NCBI GenBank assembly: GCA_000434555.1
Contig: FR880092.1
Coordinates: 1-13,282, forward strand
Direction of reading: 5' to 3'
Origin: Clostridium sp. CAG:524
GTDB lineage: Bacteria; Bacillota_I; Bacilli_A; RF39; UBA660
Length of the DNA: 13,282 bases
Shown here: in pieces, positions 7,013 through 13,282 of the stretch
Layout: every line of letters begins with the position of its first letter
How positions within the stretch are numbered: position 1 is the first letter of the stretch
Notes under the pieces: generated by a model
Told to the model about the DNA's origin: nothing
The model's input: the letters and a program-made list of their open reading frames with translations, nothing else
Database searches by the model: none
Program-made: the position numbers and the translations under genes

Positions 7013-8721
7013 GACAACACCTCTCTTTTTTGTGATTCAATAAATTCTTTAAATACTTTACTATTTTTAGAAAGTTCATCATAAGTACCAATACTTTCTA
7101 CTTTTCCTTCATCTATAACTATAATTTTATCACTATCTTTAATAGTACCCACTCTTTGAGTAACTAAGATAACCATTTTATCACTATAGTTTTTAGCTAT
7201 AGATTTTCTTATCTTTTTATCTGTTATATAATCTACTGCTGAAAATGAATCATCAAAAAGTAAACATTCTCCTCCACTTAAAAGTGCTCTTGCAATAGAC
7301 ATTCTTTGTTTTTGACCACCACTTAAATTAACAGCTGATTGTTCTACCTTAAAGTCATACCCCTCTTCATTTTTATCAATAAAATCTTTAATTTCAGCGT
7401 CTTCCATAACTGAATCTAATGCATTTTTATTAACTTTTTTATCAAAAATTAAATTTTCACGAACAGTTCCCTTAAATAATAATGTTTTTTGAGGGGTATA
7501 CGCAAATATATTTCTAAGTGATTCAAGATCATATTCACTTATATTAATACCATTAATAAGTATTTCTCCGCTAGTCGCATCTATATGTCTAAGTAATAAA
7601 TTTATTATAGTTGTTTTACCTGATGCACTAGATCCAATAATACCAACATTTTCACCTTTTTCTATTCTAAATGATATATTACGAAGTACATCTTCTTTTG
7701 CTTTATCATATCTAAAACATACATTTTTAAATTCTATACTTTCTAAATTGGTAAGTTTAATCTTACCAGTATTTTCTATTACTACATCAGTCATAAGTAC
7801 TTCATTTATTCTTTTAAATGATACTACTACTCTTGGTATATTAAGTATTATAACAAGTAACATAGAGAAACTCATAAGTACAGTAGCCATATATTGAATA
7901 AATGCCATCATTGAACCTATTTCAATAGTTCCAATACTTATATAATCTATTGATACATAAACTATAATAATAGTTGCTACATCTATGATAAGTACCATTA
8001 AAGGTTGTATCAAATATAATATCTTATTTAAGAATATATTTAATTTCATATTTTCAGTGTTAACTTTATCAAATCTTTTCTTAAAATAATCTTGTTTATT
8101 AAATGCTTTAATAACACGAAGTCCACCAAGTATTTCTCTTGATGATGCATTAAGTTTATCAAGTAGCTTTTGTAATACTTCAAATTTAGGAAATACAAGT
8201 ATAAATATAGTTATTAAACATATAAGAAGTATTATAACTGCATACATAACAATAGGTGCTAGTGTTGGAGCTGTTTTATATCCCATAATAGCCGCTCCTA
8301 TTCCCATGATAGGTGCAAATATAATAAGTCTTAAACCAAAAGAAAAAGTGCTTGTAATATTACTTACATTATTAGTACTTCTTGTTATTAAAGTAGAAGC
8401 ACCAAATTTATCAATTTCTCTTTTACTAAAACTATTAATTTTAGTATATAATTCACGCCTTATCTTATAACCTAACTTATTAGAAAACTTAGCCGTACTA
8501 TAAACAACAAGTACATGTGATATTAAACACACAAAAGTTGTAATAAGCATAACTATAGCCTCTTTCGTTATAAAACTAATATCACCACTACTAATACCAA
8601 CATCAATGATCTTACTCATAAGGGTTGGTAAATATAATTCGCAAAATACTTGGGAAACAGAAAATATAATCATAATAAATATATATTTCTTAAGACTTCC
8701 CATTAATTTAAATATTTTCAT
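7009..8721 (-). CDS. ABC exporter half-transporter, subunit with the degenerate ATPase site
   Basis: A 570-aa type IV ABC exporter half (BmrC/LmrC/EfrA/TM287-like). Six membrane helices span about residues 12-295. The ATPase domain has Walker A GSSASGKTT (363-371), Q-loop Q411 and a canonical signature LSGGQ (466-470). The catalytic Glu after Walker B is Asp (LLFDD, D491) and the H-loop His is Gln (VTQR, Q522). These two changes mark the non-hydrolysing site of heterodimeric exporters. I chose the ATG at 8721: AAGGG lies 6 nt upstream and the helix follows directly. An in-frame TTG at 8736 would overlap hemW but has no clear ribosome binding site. It starts 11 nt after hemW and overlaps its partner by 4 nt. 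Confidence 0.92.
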   Translation of the reverse strand: MKIFKLMGSLKKYIFIMIIFSVSQVFCELYLPTLMSKIIDVGISSGDISFITKEAIVMLITTFVCLISHVLVVYSTAKFSNKLGYKIRRELYTKINSFSKREIDKFGASTLITRSTNNVSNITSTFSFGLRLIIFAPIMGIGAAIMGYKTAPTLAPIVMYAVIILLICLITIFILVFPKFEVLQKLLDKLNASSREILGGLRVIKAFNKQDYFKKRFDKVNTENMKLNIFLNKILYLIQPLMVLIIDVATIIIVYVSIDYISIGTIEIGSMMAFIQYMATVLMSFSMLLVIILNIPRVVVSFKRINEVLMTDVVIENTGKIKLTNLESIEFKNVCFRYDKAKEDVLRNISFRIEKGENVGIIGSSASGKTTIINLLLRHIDATSGEILINGINISEYDLESLRNIFAYTPQKTLLFKGTVRENLIFDKKVNKNALDSVMEDAEIKDFIDKNEEGYDFKVEQSAVNLSGGQKQRMSIARALLSGGECLLFDDSFSAVDYITDKKIRKSIAKNYSDKMVILVTQRVGTIKDSDKIIVIDEGKVESIGTYDELSKNSKVFKEFIESQKREVLS

Positions 8722-8732
8722 TATAATCCCTT

Positions 8733-9815
8733 TCAAATTATCATATTAATTATTTCATTCATTACATATATCTTATCTTCAGGTATATATAACATATCAT
8801 CTTTATATATGACATATCCTTTTTTAATAACTTCTTCAAATTTAAATACTTTAAATATATTTCTTTTAAACTTATTATGGAAATGTGTGACTGATATACC
8901 GTCTAATTTACGTAATCCAAGTATTACTTCATTTTCCATTTCTTCTATACTTGATACAAGTAATTCATTAAGTCTATAATCACTTCGTAAATATTTATTC
9001 ATATTTCTAGTATTTTCATATCTCATTTCATTAATGTAACCATGTGCACCTAGTCCAAAGCCATAATATTCTTCATTATTCCAATAAATTAAATTGTGTA
9101 CACTTTCGTATCCAGGTAGAGCAAAATTACTCACTTCATAATGATGAAATCCATACTTTTTAAGTTTCTTACATATATATATATATGAATTAAAATCAAC
9201 TTGTTCACTTATAGGTTCTGTTTTTTCATTATAAAGCATAGTGTGTTCTTCAATAATAAGTGAATATGTACTTATATGAGGGACGCCTAATTTAATCATA
9301 TTCTTAATATCACTCTTAAGAACATGACTTGTATCTTTAATAGTCGCATATATTAAATCAACATTAATATTATTAAATCCATATTTTTTTACAAGCGAAA
9401 TATTATTAAATATTTCTTTCTTATTATGATTTCTATTTAAATACTTAAGTTTATCTTTATTAAAACTTTCTACTCCAATACTAATTCTACTCACATGATT
9501 TTCTTTTAATATAGTAAGTAATTCATCATTAATATCATCTATATTACATTCAAATGTAAATTCAGCATCACTAGATATTTTAAATTTATTAATGATTCTA
9601 AATAATTTATTTAAGTTATCAGTATCAAGTGATGATGGAGTTCCACCTCCTACATATATAGTTTTAACAGTATCACCTTCATAATACATATCTATTTCTT
9701 TTTCTAAATAATCTAGATATATATTTGAAAGTTCTTTATTATAATACATCTTGCAAAAATCACAATAAGAACAAATATTCCTACAAAATGGAATATGTAT
9801 ATATACACCTCTCAT
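8733..9815 (-). CDS. hemW: HemW-type radical SAM protein (heme chaperone, HemN-like)
   Basis: A 360-aa radical SAM enzyme of the HemN/HemW family. The 4Fe-4S motif is C11-x3-C15-x2-C18 in IHIPFCRNICSYCDF, the HemW signature; a further Cys follows at 21. GGGTPSSL (56-63) is the SAM-binding segment, and VSNFALPGYESVHNLIYWNN is the typical HemW centre. The C-terminal HemW region (VILGLRKLDGISV) is present. HemW proteins bind heme and pass it to respiratory enzymes and lack coproporphyrinogen oxidase activity, though older annotations say 'oxygen-independent coproporphyrinogen III oxidase-like'. GAGG lies 8 nt before the ATG. It is the first gene of the operon with the ABC pair and CheD-like gene. 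No other heme gene is visible, so a heme link for the transporter is unproven. Confidence 0.93.
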   Translation of the reverse strand: MRGVYIHIPFCRNICSYCDFCKMYYNKELSNIYLDYLEKEIDMYYEGDTVKTIYVGGGTPSSLDTDNLNKLFRIINKFKISSDAEFTFECNIDDINDELLTILKENHVSRISIGVESFNKDKLKYLNRNHNKKEIFNNISLVKKYGFNNINVDLIYATIKDTSHVLKSDIKNMIKLGVPHISTYSLIIEEHTMLYNEKTEPISEQVDFNSYIYICKKLKKYGFHHYEVSNFALPGYESVHNLIYWNNEEYYGFGLGAHGYINEMRYENTRNMNKYLRSDYRLNELLVSSIEEMENEVILGLRKLDGISVTHFHNKFKRNIFKVFKFEEVIKKGYVIYKDDMLYIPEDKIYVMNEIINMII

Positions 9816-9833
9816 AATTATTACCTCATGTAT

Positions 9834-9842
9834 ATTGTATCA
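9834..9842 (-). promoter_or_regulatory. Possible extended -10 promoter of hemW
   Basis: TGATACAAT on the minus strand fits an extended -10 element (TGnTAnAAT), but I see no good -35 box at 17 nt. The predicted start would fall near 9827, almost at the Shine-Dalgarno, leaving a very short leader. A real start site may lie elsewhere. Confidence 0.3.
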
Positions 9843-9849
9843 AATTTAA

Positions 9850-9884
9850 AATCAAAATAAAAGATAATCGAATTAAGATTATCT
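9850..9884 (-). terminator. Intrinsic terminator after the paralog array
   Basis: Minus strand: AGATAATC (9884-9877) and GATTATCT (9869-9862) form a perfect 8-bp stem with a 7-nt loop, followed by a T-rich tract (TTTATTTTGAT, 9861-9851). It would end transcription of the paralog array just before the hemW promoter region. Confidence 0.7.
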
Positions 9885-9895
9885 AAATTAATATT

Positions 9896-9973
9896 TTAGA
9901 GTTTGCTCTCTAGTTTCTTATTTAGTTTCCTGTTATGGCCGAAATCACTGCTTTTTTCTATTGCAATATATAA
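9896..9973 (-). other. Unexplained open stretch with atypical codon use after the broken paralog
   Basis: Directly after the ancestral TAA stop of the broken paralog (9976-9974), the same frame stays open for 25 codons to a TAA at 9898. It would encode a basic peptide including EKSSDFGHN and ending RKLNKKLESKL. No ATG/GTG/TTG start is present in frame. Codon choice (AGC, GGC, AAC, AGG, GAG, CTC) is clearly more GC-rich than in all neighbours. It could be a remnant of another gene's 3' end, an inserted repeat element, or a small RNA. I do not recognise it. Confidence 0.4.
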
Positions 9974-10543
9974 TTATCTTTTAACAATTTCAAGTGTTTT
10001 AACATGTTTAAAATCTTCAAGAATTTTTGCATCAAAAGAAGTTCTTTCAATACAAGAATTATATCATCTTTTATGAGACCAAGTACCATCTATATTTTGT
10101 CTTAAAAAATGAAAGTCATCAATGGATTTTAAGAATGATATTTTATATCCACCATGACTATTATATGCATCATTATTTGTTTCATAGTAATCAACACCTA
10201 AAAAATCTAAATCACTTCTTAAATTGTCATAACAAATATCTATATCATCAGAATATTCTTTTCCACTTAAGAAACCAACATTATATGGAAATTCATGTTT
10301 ACCTTTTGAATAATATGTTCTTACAAACACTCTAGGTGTTGGTAACATTAAAGCATAACAATAACAATTGCCTTCAGTATAAAGCTTCCATTTAGAATCA
10401 CTTTCAAAAGAAGGATTTTCCTTAGATAATCTTATATAATCTCTTAAGAATTCTCTATATACTTTTAATAAATCAAGTTCACTCATGTATTCAAAAGTAA
10501 ATACTTTATTATAAAAACTAATTAATTTTAAATATTTTTCCAT
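9974..10543 (-). pseudogene. Fourth paralog of the NCYxYA/WSHK family, interrupted by an in-frame TGA
   Basis: The intact reading frame from 10543 gives 159 aa ending WSHKR, with a TGA at 10066-10064. In the three sister genes a glycine stands at exactly this place (WSHK-x-G-Y/F). After the TGA the same frame continues with YNSCIERTSFDAK, then VKTLEIVKR, to a TAA at 9976-9974, matching the sister C-termini (VKTYEIVKP, VKTMEIVKP). One GGA-to-TGA change therefore explains the break; the full product would be about 189 aa. All putative catalytic positions precede the stop: C60, H130, H145 and H157. The shortened protein might still fold, so this is either a fresh pseudogene or a tolerated truncation. 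GAGGTAG before the ATG overlaps the upstream stop; an in-frame ATG at 10486 is an alternative start. Confidence 0.8.
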
Positions 10544-10552
10544 AAACTACCT

Positions 10553-11140
10553 CTATCTTGGCTTAACTATTTCATAAGTCTTAACATAATCATAATCTCT
10601 ATCTAATATAATTGGTAATTTTTCTAGTCTTATAATTTGATTACAATATCCTTTTTTATGAGACCACGTACTATCACTATTTTCTCTTACAAAATGAAAA
10701 TCATAGTAAGACCTAAATAATGCTATTTTATATCCTACATGTATATTTTTACTATCAGGTTCGCACTCATAGAATTCAATATTTAAACATCTTAAATCAC
10801 TTTCAAAAGCTCTTATTATGCTTTTTCTATCATTAGAATATGGAAGTCCACTTATAAATCCTACATTATGTCTTAAAGTTCTACTGCAACTTTCAAAATA
10901 TTTTTTGCCTATTATTCTTGGAGTATTAAATCCCATCGCATAGCAGTAGCAATTACCATTCTTATAATCATCTTTGTCTTCTATAAAAGATGGACTATTA
11001 AAACTTATTTTCATACTTAATTTTAAATATTCACGATATATCTTTAATACATCACATTCACTAAGTTTTTCATCACTTTTAAGTTTTAAATATAGTTTTA
11101 ACATCTCACTATATACTTTTAACAATTCACTTTTGCTCAT
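10553..11140 (-). CDS. Third paralog of the NCYxYA/WSHK putative cysteine hydrolase family
   Basis: A 195-aa cytosolic protein (no signal peptide or membrane helix). Family motifs: NGNCYCYAM with C64, the H134-V-G-Y-K138 strand (sisters have HGGYK), DFHFVR with H149, WSHK with H161, and the VKTYEIVKP end. The Cys in a hydrophobic helix followed by His on later strands resembles papain-like/NlpC-P60 hydrolases, but I cannot name the family. The N-terminal helical region carries its unit twice: ELLKVYSEMLKLYLKL (5-20) and DVLKIYREYLKLSMKI (30-45), so this copy has an internal duplication that the two intact sisters do not show clearly. HVGYK and DSTW are departures from the HGGYK and DGxW consensus. 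The start overlaps the preceding gene by 4 nt (ATGA). Confidence 0.8.
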   Translation of the reverse strand: MSKSELLKVYSEMLKLYLKLKSDEKLSECDVLKIYREYLKLSMKISFNSPSFIEDKDDYKNGNCYCYAMGFNTPRIIGKKYFESCSRTLRHNVGFISGLPYSNDRKSIIRAFESDLRCLNIEFYECEPDSKNIHVGYKIALFRSYYDFHFVRENSDSTWSHKKGYCNQIIRLEKLPIILDRDYDYVKTYEIVKPR

Positions 11141-11748
11141 CTTAATAACTTCCTTATATTAGGTTTAACTATTTCATAAGTTGTAACTAAATTATATTTA
11201 AATATTCTTTCACTAGGTTCTACCCTTTCAATAGAACCACTATATCCCATCTTATGTGACCATTTTCCATCAGAATCTTCTCTTATAAAATGAAAATCTT
11301 CACCATAATTATAATATAACGATATTTTATAGCCACCATGATTATTTATACTATCTATATCAGTTTCATAATAATATATACCCAAAGAGTCTAAATCACT
11401 TTTTAAATTATCAAGAAGTTTAGATGGCTTTAAAAAGCATTTCTTTTCACTTATAAATCCAACATCATGATGAAATGATAAAGGCAAATCTACATCATCA
11501 CAAGCATTCATATACGCATCATAAAATTCTTTTGGCGTCGGTAACGTTAAAGCATAACAATAACAATTACCATTAAAATATAAAGAATTATTTTTATCGA
11601 ATTCTGGATTTTTTATTGGTAAAAGCATATATAATTTTAAATATCTTCTATATAATTTATATATCTCTTTTCTACTTACTTTACCAATATTTTTATCTAA
11701 ATATATTCTCATGTATGCAAGTTCTCTTAATATTTCTTCATATATCAT
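11137..11748 (-). CDS. Second paralog of the NCYxYA/WSHK putative cysteine hydrolase family
   Basis: A 203-aa protein with the full set of family motifs: helical N-terminus (EIYKLYRRYLKLYM, then KNPEFD), NGNCYCYALTLPTP with C62, DVGFIS (95-100), LKSDLDSLGI (115-124), H137-GGYK, DFHFIR with H153, GKWSHKMGY with H165, and the C-terminal VTTYEIVKP. Invariance of Cys, the three His and the Trp across divergent copies suggests an enzyme active site rather than a structural repeat. No signal peptide or membrane segment, so it should act in the cytosol unless exported by another route. It overlaps both neighbours by 4 nt (ATGA), and GAGG lies 8 nt before the ATG. Function unknown; Cys hydrolase is inference from motifs. 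Confidence 0.8.
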   Translation of the reverse strand: MIYEEILRELAYMRIYLDKNIGKVSRKEIYKLYRRYLKLYMLLPIKNPEFDKNNSLYFNGNCYCYALTLPTPKEFYDAYMNACDDVDLPLSFHHDVGFISEKKCFLKPSKLLDNLKSDLDSLGIYYYETDIDSINNHGGYKISLYYNYGEDFHFIREDSDGKWSHKMGYSGSIERVEPSERIFKYNLVTTYEIVKPNIRKLLR

Positions 11749-12335
11749 TTCTTATTCCTCACTAGTGGCTTTACTATTTCCATAGTTTTAACATGTTCAT
11801 ATTTATCAAATAAATACTTAGCCGGCTTAACTATTTCAACACCATTACTAAAACCATATTTATGAGACCAAGAGCCATCACTATTTTCCCTTATAAAATG
11901 AAAATCATCATCAGATTCATATAATGATATTTTATAACCACCATGTTCACATGGATCTTCATAATCAACATCAAAATGTTTAATACCAAGAGAATCTAAA
12001 TCACTTTCTAAATCAAATTCACATCTATCATAAGATGTAAAAAAAGTATGCATAAGACCAATATTATATGGAAAAAACATTATACATTTTTCATCAAACA
12101 TACGAGCAAATATTTCTGGACATCTAAGTCCTAATGCATAACTATAACAATTACCGTATGGATAACATGATTTATCCATATCAAAAGATGGATTATTAAA
12201 ACTAAGTTTCATACTAAGCTTAAGATAATCACGATATAATTTATATATATCACTACCTTTTAAAGATAAAGATTCATCATTAAGTTTTCTAAATATTTCA
12301 AAAATTTCATTTCTTACTTTATCAAATTCACTCAT
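11745..12335 (-). CDS. First paralog of the NCYxYA/WSHK putative cysteine hydrolase family
   Basis: A 196-aa promoter-proximal member of the array. Motifs: DIYKLYRDYLKLSMKL plus NNPSFDMDK (N-terminal helix and linker), GNCYSYALGL with C63, LESDLDSLGI (109-118), H131-GGYK, DFHFIR with H146, GSWSHKYGF with H158, and VKTMEIVKP near the end. The middle (70-108) is the most divergent region of the family: the DVGFIS strand of sisters is NIGLMH here, which may reflect different substrates. The ATG at 12335 has AGG about 7 nt upstream and GGGG further off. A consensus promoter lies just upstream, giving a leader of about 22 nt. The gene overlaps the next copy by 4 nt. Function not recognised. Confidence 0.8.
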   Translation of the reverse strand: MSEFDKVRNEIFEIFRKLNDESLSLKGSDIYKLYRDYLKLSMKLSFNNPSFDMDKSCYPYGNCYSYALGLRCPEIFARMFDEKCIMFFPYNIGLMHTFFTSYDRCEFDLESDLDSLGIKHFDVDYEDPCEHGGYKISLYESDDDFHFIRENSDGSWSHKYGFSNGVEIVKPAKYLFDKYEHVKTMEIVKPLVRNKK

Positions 12336-12363
12336 AGTTAACCTAACCCCTTAAGTAGCGTAT

Positions 12364-12392
12364 ATTATATCATATTTGATACATTGTGTCAA
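12364..12392 (-). promoter_or_regulatory. Consensus sigma-A promoter of the paralog array
   Basis: TTGACA (12392-12387), a spacer of exactly 17 nt, and TATAAT (12369-12364), on the minus strand: a perfect match to the housekeeping consensus. The predicted start is about 12357. Two dyads overlap it (12368-12381, TATCA/TGATA arms; 12377-12391, TGATACA/TGTGTCA arms), so a repressor site is possible. Confidence 0.9.
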
Positions 12393-12400
12393 TTTTAATT

Positions 12401-12428
12401 TAAAGAAAAAGATAGTATTTAAACTATC
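12401..12428 (-). terminator. Intrinsic terminator at the end of the DUF6273-type gene
   Basis: Minus strand: GATAGT (12428-12423) and ACTATC (12416-12411) form a 6-bp stem with a 6-nt loop, followed by TTTTTCTTT. The 5' arm includes the TAG stop codon of the upstream gene, and the paralog promoter starts 9 nt further on. Confidence 0.75.
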
Positions 12429-13282
12429 CTATTCTAAATGCTGGTGAAACGCCACCTACAAAATGAGCATAATTATTGTTTAATATTCCAGTTACATTAA
12501 CTCCAAAGAAATTACCACTATTAGAAGAAGGAGCGTTGCGAAGCCACCACCATGTAGCAGTAGAATTATTATATTTAATCGCATTAGCGTAACTATTCAT
12601 AGTAACTCCTTTTTCTTTGTAATAATCCAGTATTCTAGTTAAATCTTTTGCAGTATCTGTAGTTTCAGCATAATCAGTATAAATTTCTTTGGGTGCAAGT
12701 AAATATAACTTATTAGTTGTTGTAAAATTAGCAGTATCATTTTTACCATAACTAGACACAACAATTGTATCAATAATTATTTCTTTTAGTTCATTTGGTA
12801 ATGCATTATATATATTATTATTTATAAACGTATTCATTTCAGCATTATTCCAACCACCTGTATTAGAATAAGCAGTATTCATTTTACTAGTTGTTATTAT
12901 ATCCTGAAACTCTAACACAAATCCGCACGCTGTCTGTGAGAAACCTTCAGTAGAACACTCACTCGGCGTTGATTTATTTGCTATACGTAATGTATGTGTT
13001 CCATAAGTACCCATATCAATTTCTTTTGTATCTCCAACATTATATTTGCCGATATTATTTTCTTGAACTGCTTTTACAATTGTTGACCATGAATCAGTGG
13101 AAAAGTTATTTGGATCAGCAATATTTGGAATATATTCTCCCTCAACGTCTATATTTCCTACAAAATATGTTTTTTGAGCATCATTAGGTGTTGTGTTATC
13201 TAAATATAGCCATAAGAAATATATTGCATTTTCATTTGATTTAATAATATCATCTTTGAATATTACTCCATCCTCTAGGTCA
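12424..13282 (-). CDS. DUF6273-type surface protein, C-terminal part (5' end outside window)
   Basis: The frame is open to the window edge (about 285 codons, starting at 13281). The ATG at 13014 is internal, because the coding pattern continues upstream through YFLWLYLDNTTPNDAQ and YFVGNIDVEGEYIPN. From my memory of the family, the downstream part is DUF6273-like: DMGTYGTHTLRIANKS, GFVLEFQDIITTSKMN, GGWNNAEMNTFINNNIYNALP, LYLLAPKEIY, TRILDYYKEKG, WWWLRNAP and the final GVSPAFRIG. Such proteins in gut Firmicutes usually carry a signal peptide and are extracellular; none can be checked here. Two cysteines (SECSTEGFSQTACGF) flank a loop and may form a disulfide. The Asn-rich C-terminus (SSNSGNFFGVN...LNNNYAHF) is the variable segment of a C-type-lectin-like fold. 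Codon use near the end (CTT CGC AAC GCT CCT) is less AT-biased than in neighbours. Confidence 0.75.
   Translation of the reverse strand, partial: DLEDGVIFKDDIIKSNENAIYFLWLYLDNTTPNDAQKTYFVGNIDVEGEYIPNIADPNNFSTDSWSTIVKAVQENNIGKYNVGDTKEIDMGTYGTHTLRIANKSTPSECSTEGFSQTACGFVLEFQDIITTSKMNTAYSNTGGWNNAEMNTFINNNIYNALPNELKEIIIDTIVVSSYGKNDTANFTTTNKLYLLAPKEIYTDYAETTDTAKDLTRILDYYKEKGVTMNSYANAIKYNNSTATWWWLRNAPSSNSGNFFGVNVTGILNNNYAHFVGGVSPAFRIG

Noticed and set aside
8722..8736. TTG start at 8736 for the first ABC subunit
   Set aside because: No good Shine-Dalgarno before it, whereas the ATG at 8721 has AAGGG at correct spacing.
9897..9912. Small inverted repeat TAGAG/CTCTA with a 6-nt loop
   Set aside because: Only 5 bp and no T-run; too weak to call a terminator or regulatory element by itself.
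10064..10066. TGA read as an amino acid (alternative genetic code)
   Set aside because: TGA ends several other genes at sensible places and Trp and Gly are encoded normally, so a lone nonsense change is simpler.
10027..10335. Plus-strand open frame of 102 codons rich in His and Tyr
   Set aside because: It is the antisense shadow of the fourth paralog, with no ribosome binding site and unnatural composition.
12969..13187. Plus-strand open frame at the right end
   Set aside because: Antisense to the DUF6273-type gene, which is open across the whole region.

Overview
The window is very AT-rich. Every gene I can support lies on the minus strand, so genes read from high to low coordinates. TGA is a genuine stop (it ends hemW, the first ABC gene and two of the paralog genes) and tryptophan is TGG, so the standard code applies and this is not a TGA=Trp mycoplasma. 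A SirA-like gene next to yneF, a Firmicutes-type mraZ-rsmH-ftsL-pbpB cell-division start, a three-repeat MraZ box like that known from Mollicutes, and a DUF6273-type surface protein together suggest an uncultured, gut-type member of the Bacilli close to the Mollicutes branch (RF39-like). That assignment is inference.

Layout, right to left. (1) 13282-12424: the 3' end of a DUF6273-type, probably surface-exposed protein running off the window, with an intrinsic terminator over its stop codon. (2) 12392-9974: a textbook sigma-A promoter driving four tandem paralogs of about 195 aa, joined by 4-nt overlaps or a short gap. They share an invariant NCYxYA motif and a DFHFxR...WSHK motif, which suggests a papain/NlpC-P60-like cysteine hydrolase. 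I know no function for them. The last copy is broken by one in-frame TGA. It is followed by an odd open stretch of higher GC (9973-9896) and a terminator. (3) 9842-4764: an operon of hemW (radical-SAM heme chaperone), two half-size ABC exporter subunits that form an asymmetric heterodimer, and a small protein that keeps the CheD-type Thr/Cys/His deamidase triad. A terminator closes it. (4) 4729-50: the division operon mraZ-rsmH-ftsL-pbpB, with a clear promoter and three 10-bp-spaced MraZ operator repeats, then a sirA-like gene whose start site sits inside a 13-bp perfect hairpin, then yneF and a terminator.

How the parts work together. MraZ represses its own operon, RsmH methylates 16S rRNA, and FtsL and PbpB act in septal wall synthesis. 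SirA (a DnaA inhibitor in Bacillus) and YneF follow in the same order as yneE-yneF of B. subtilis, placing a replication-control gene after the division genes. The ABC pair is probably a multidrug/lipid-type exporter. The paralog array and the CheD-like protein are the most novel-looking content: two unrelated sets of putative Cys/His enzymes with no chemotaxis, phage or secretion genes nearby to explain them.
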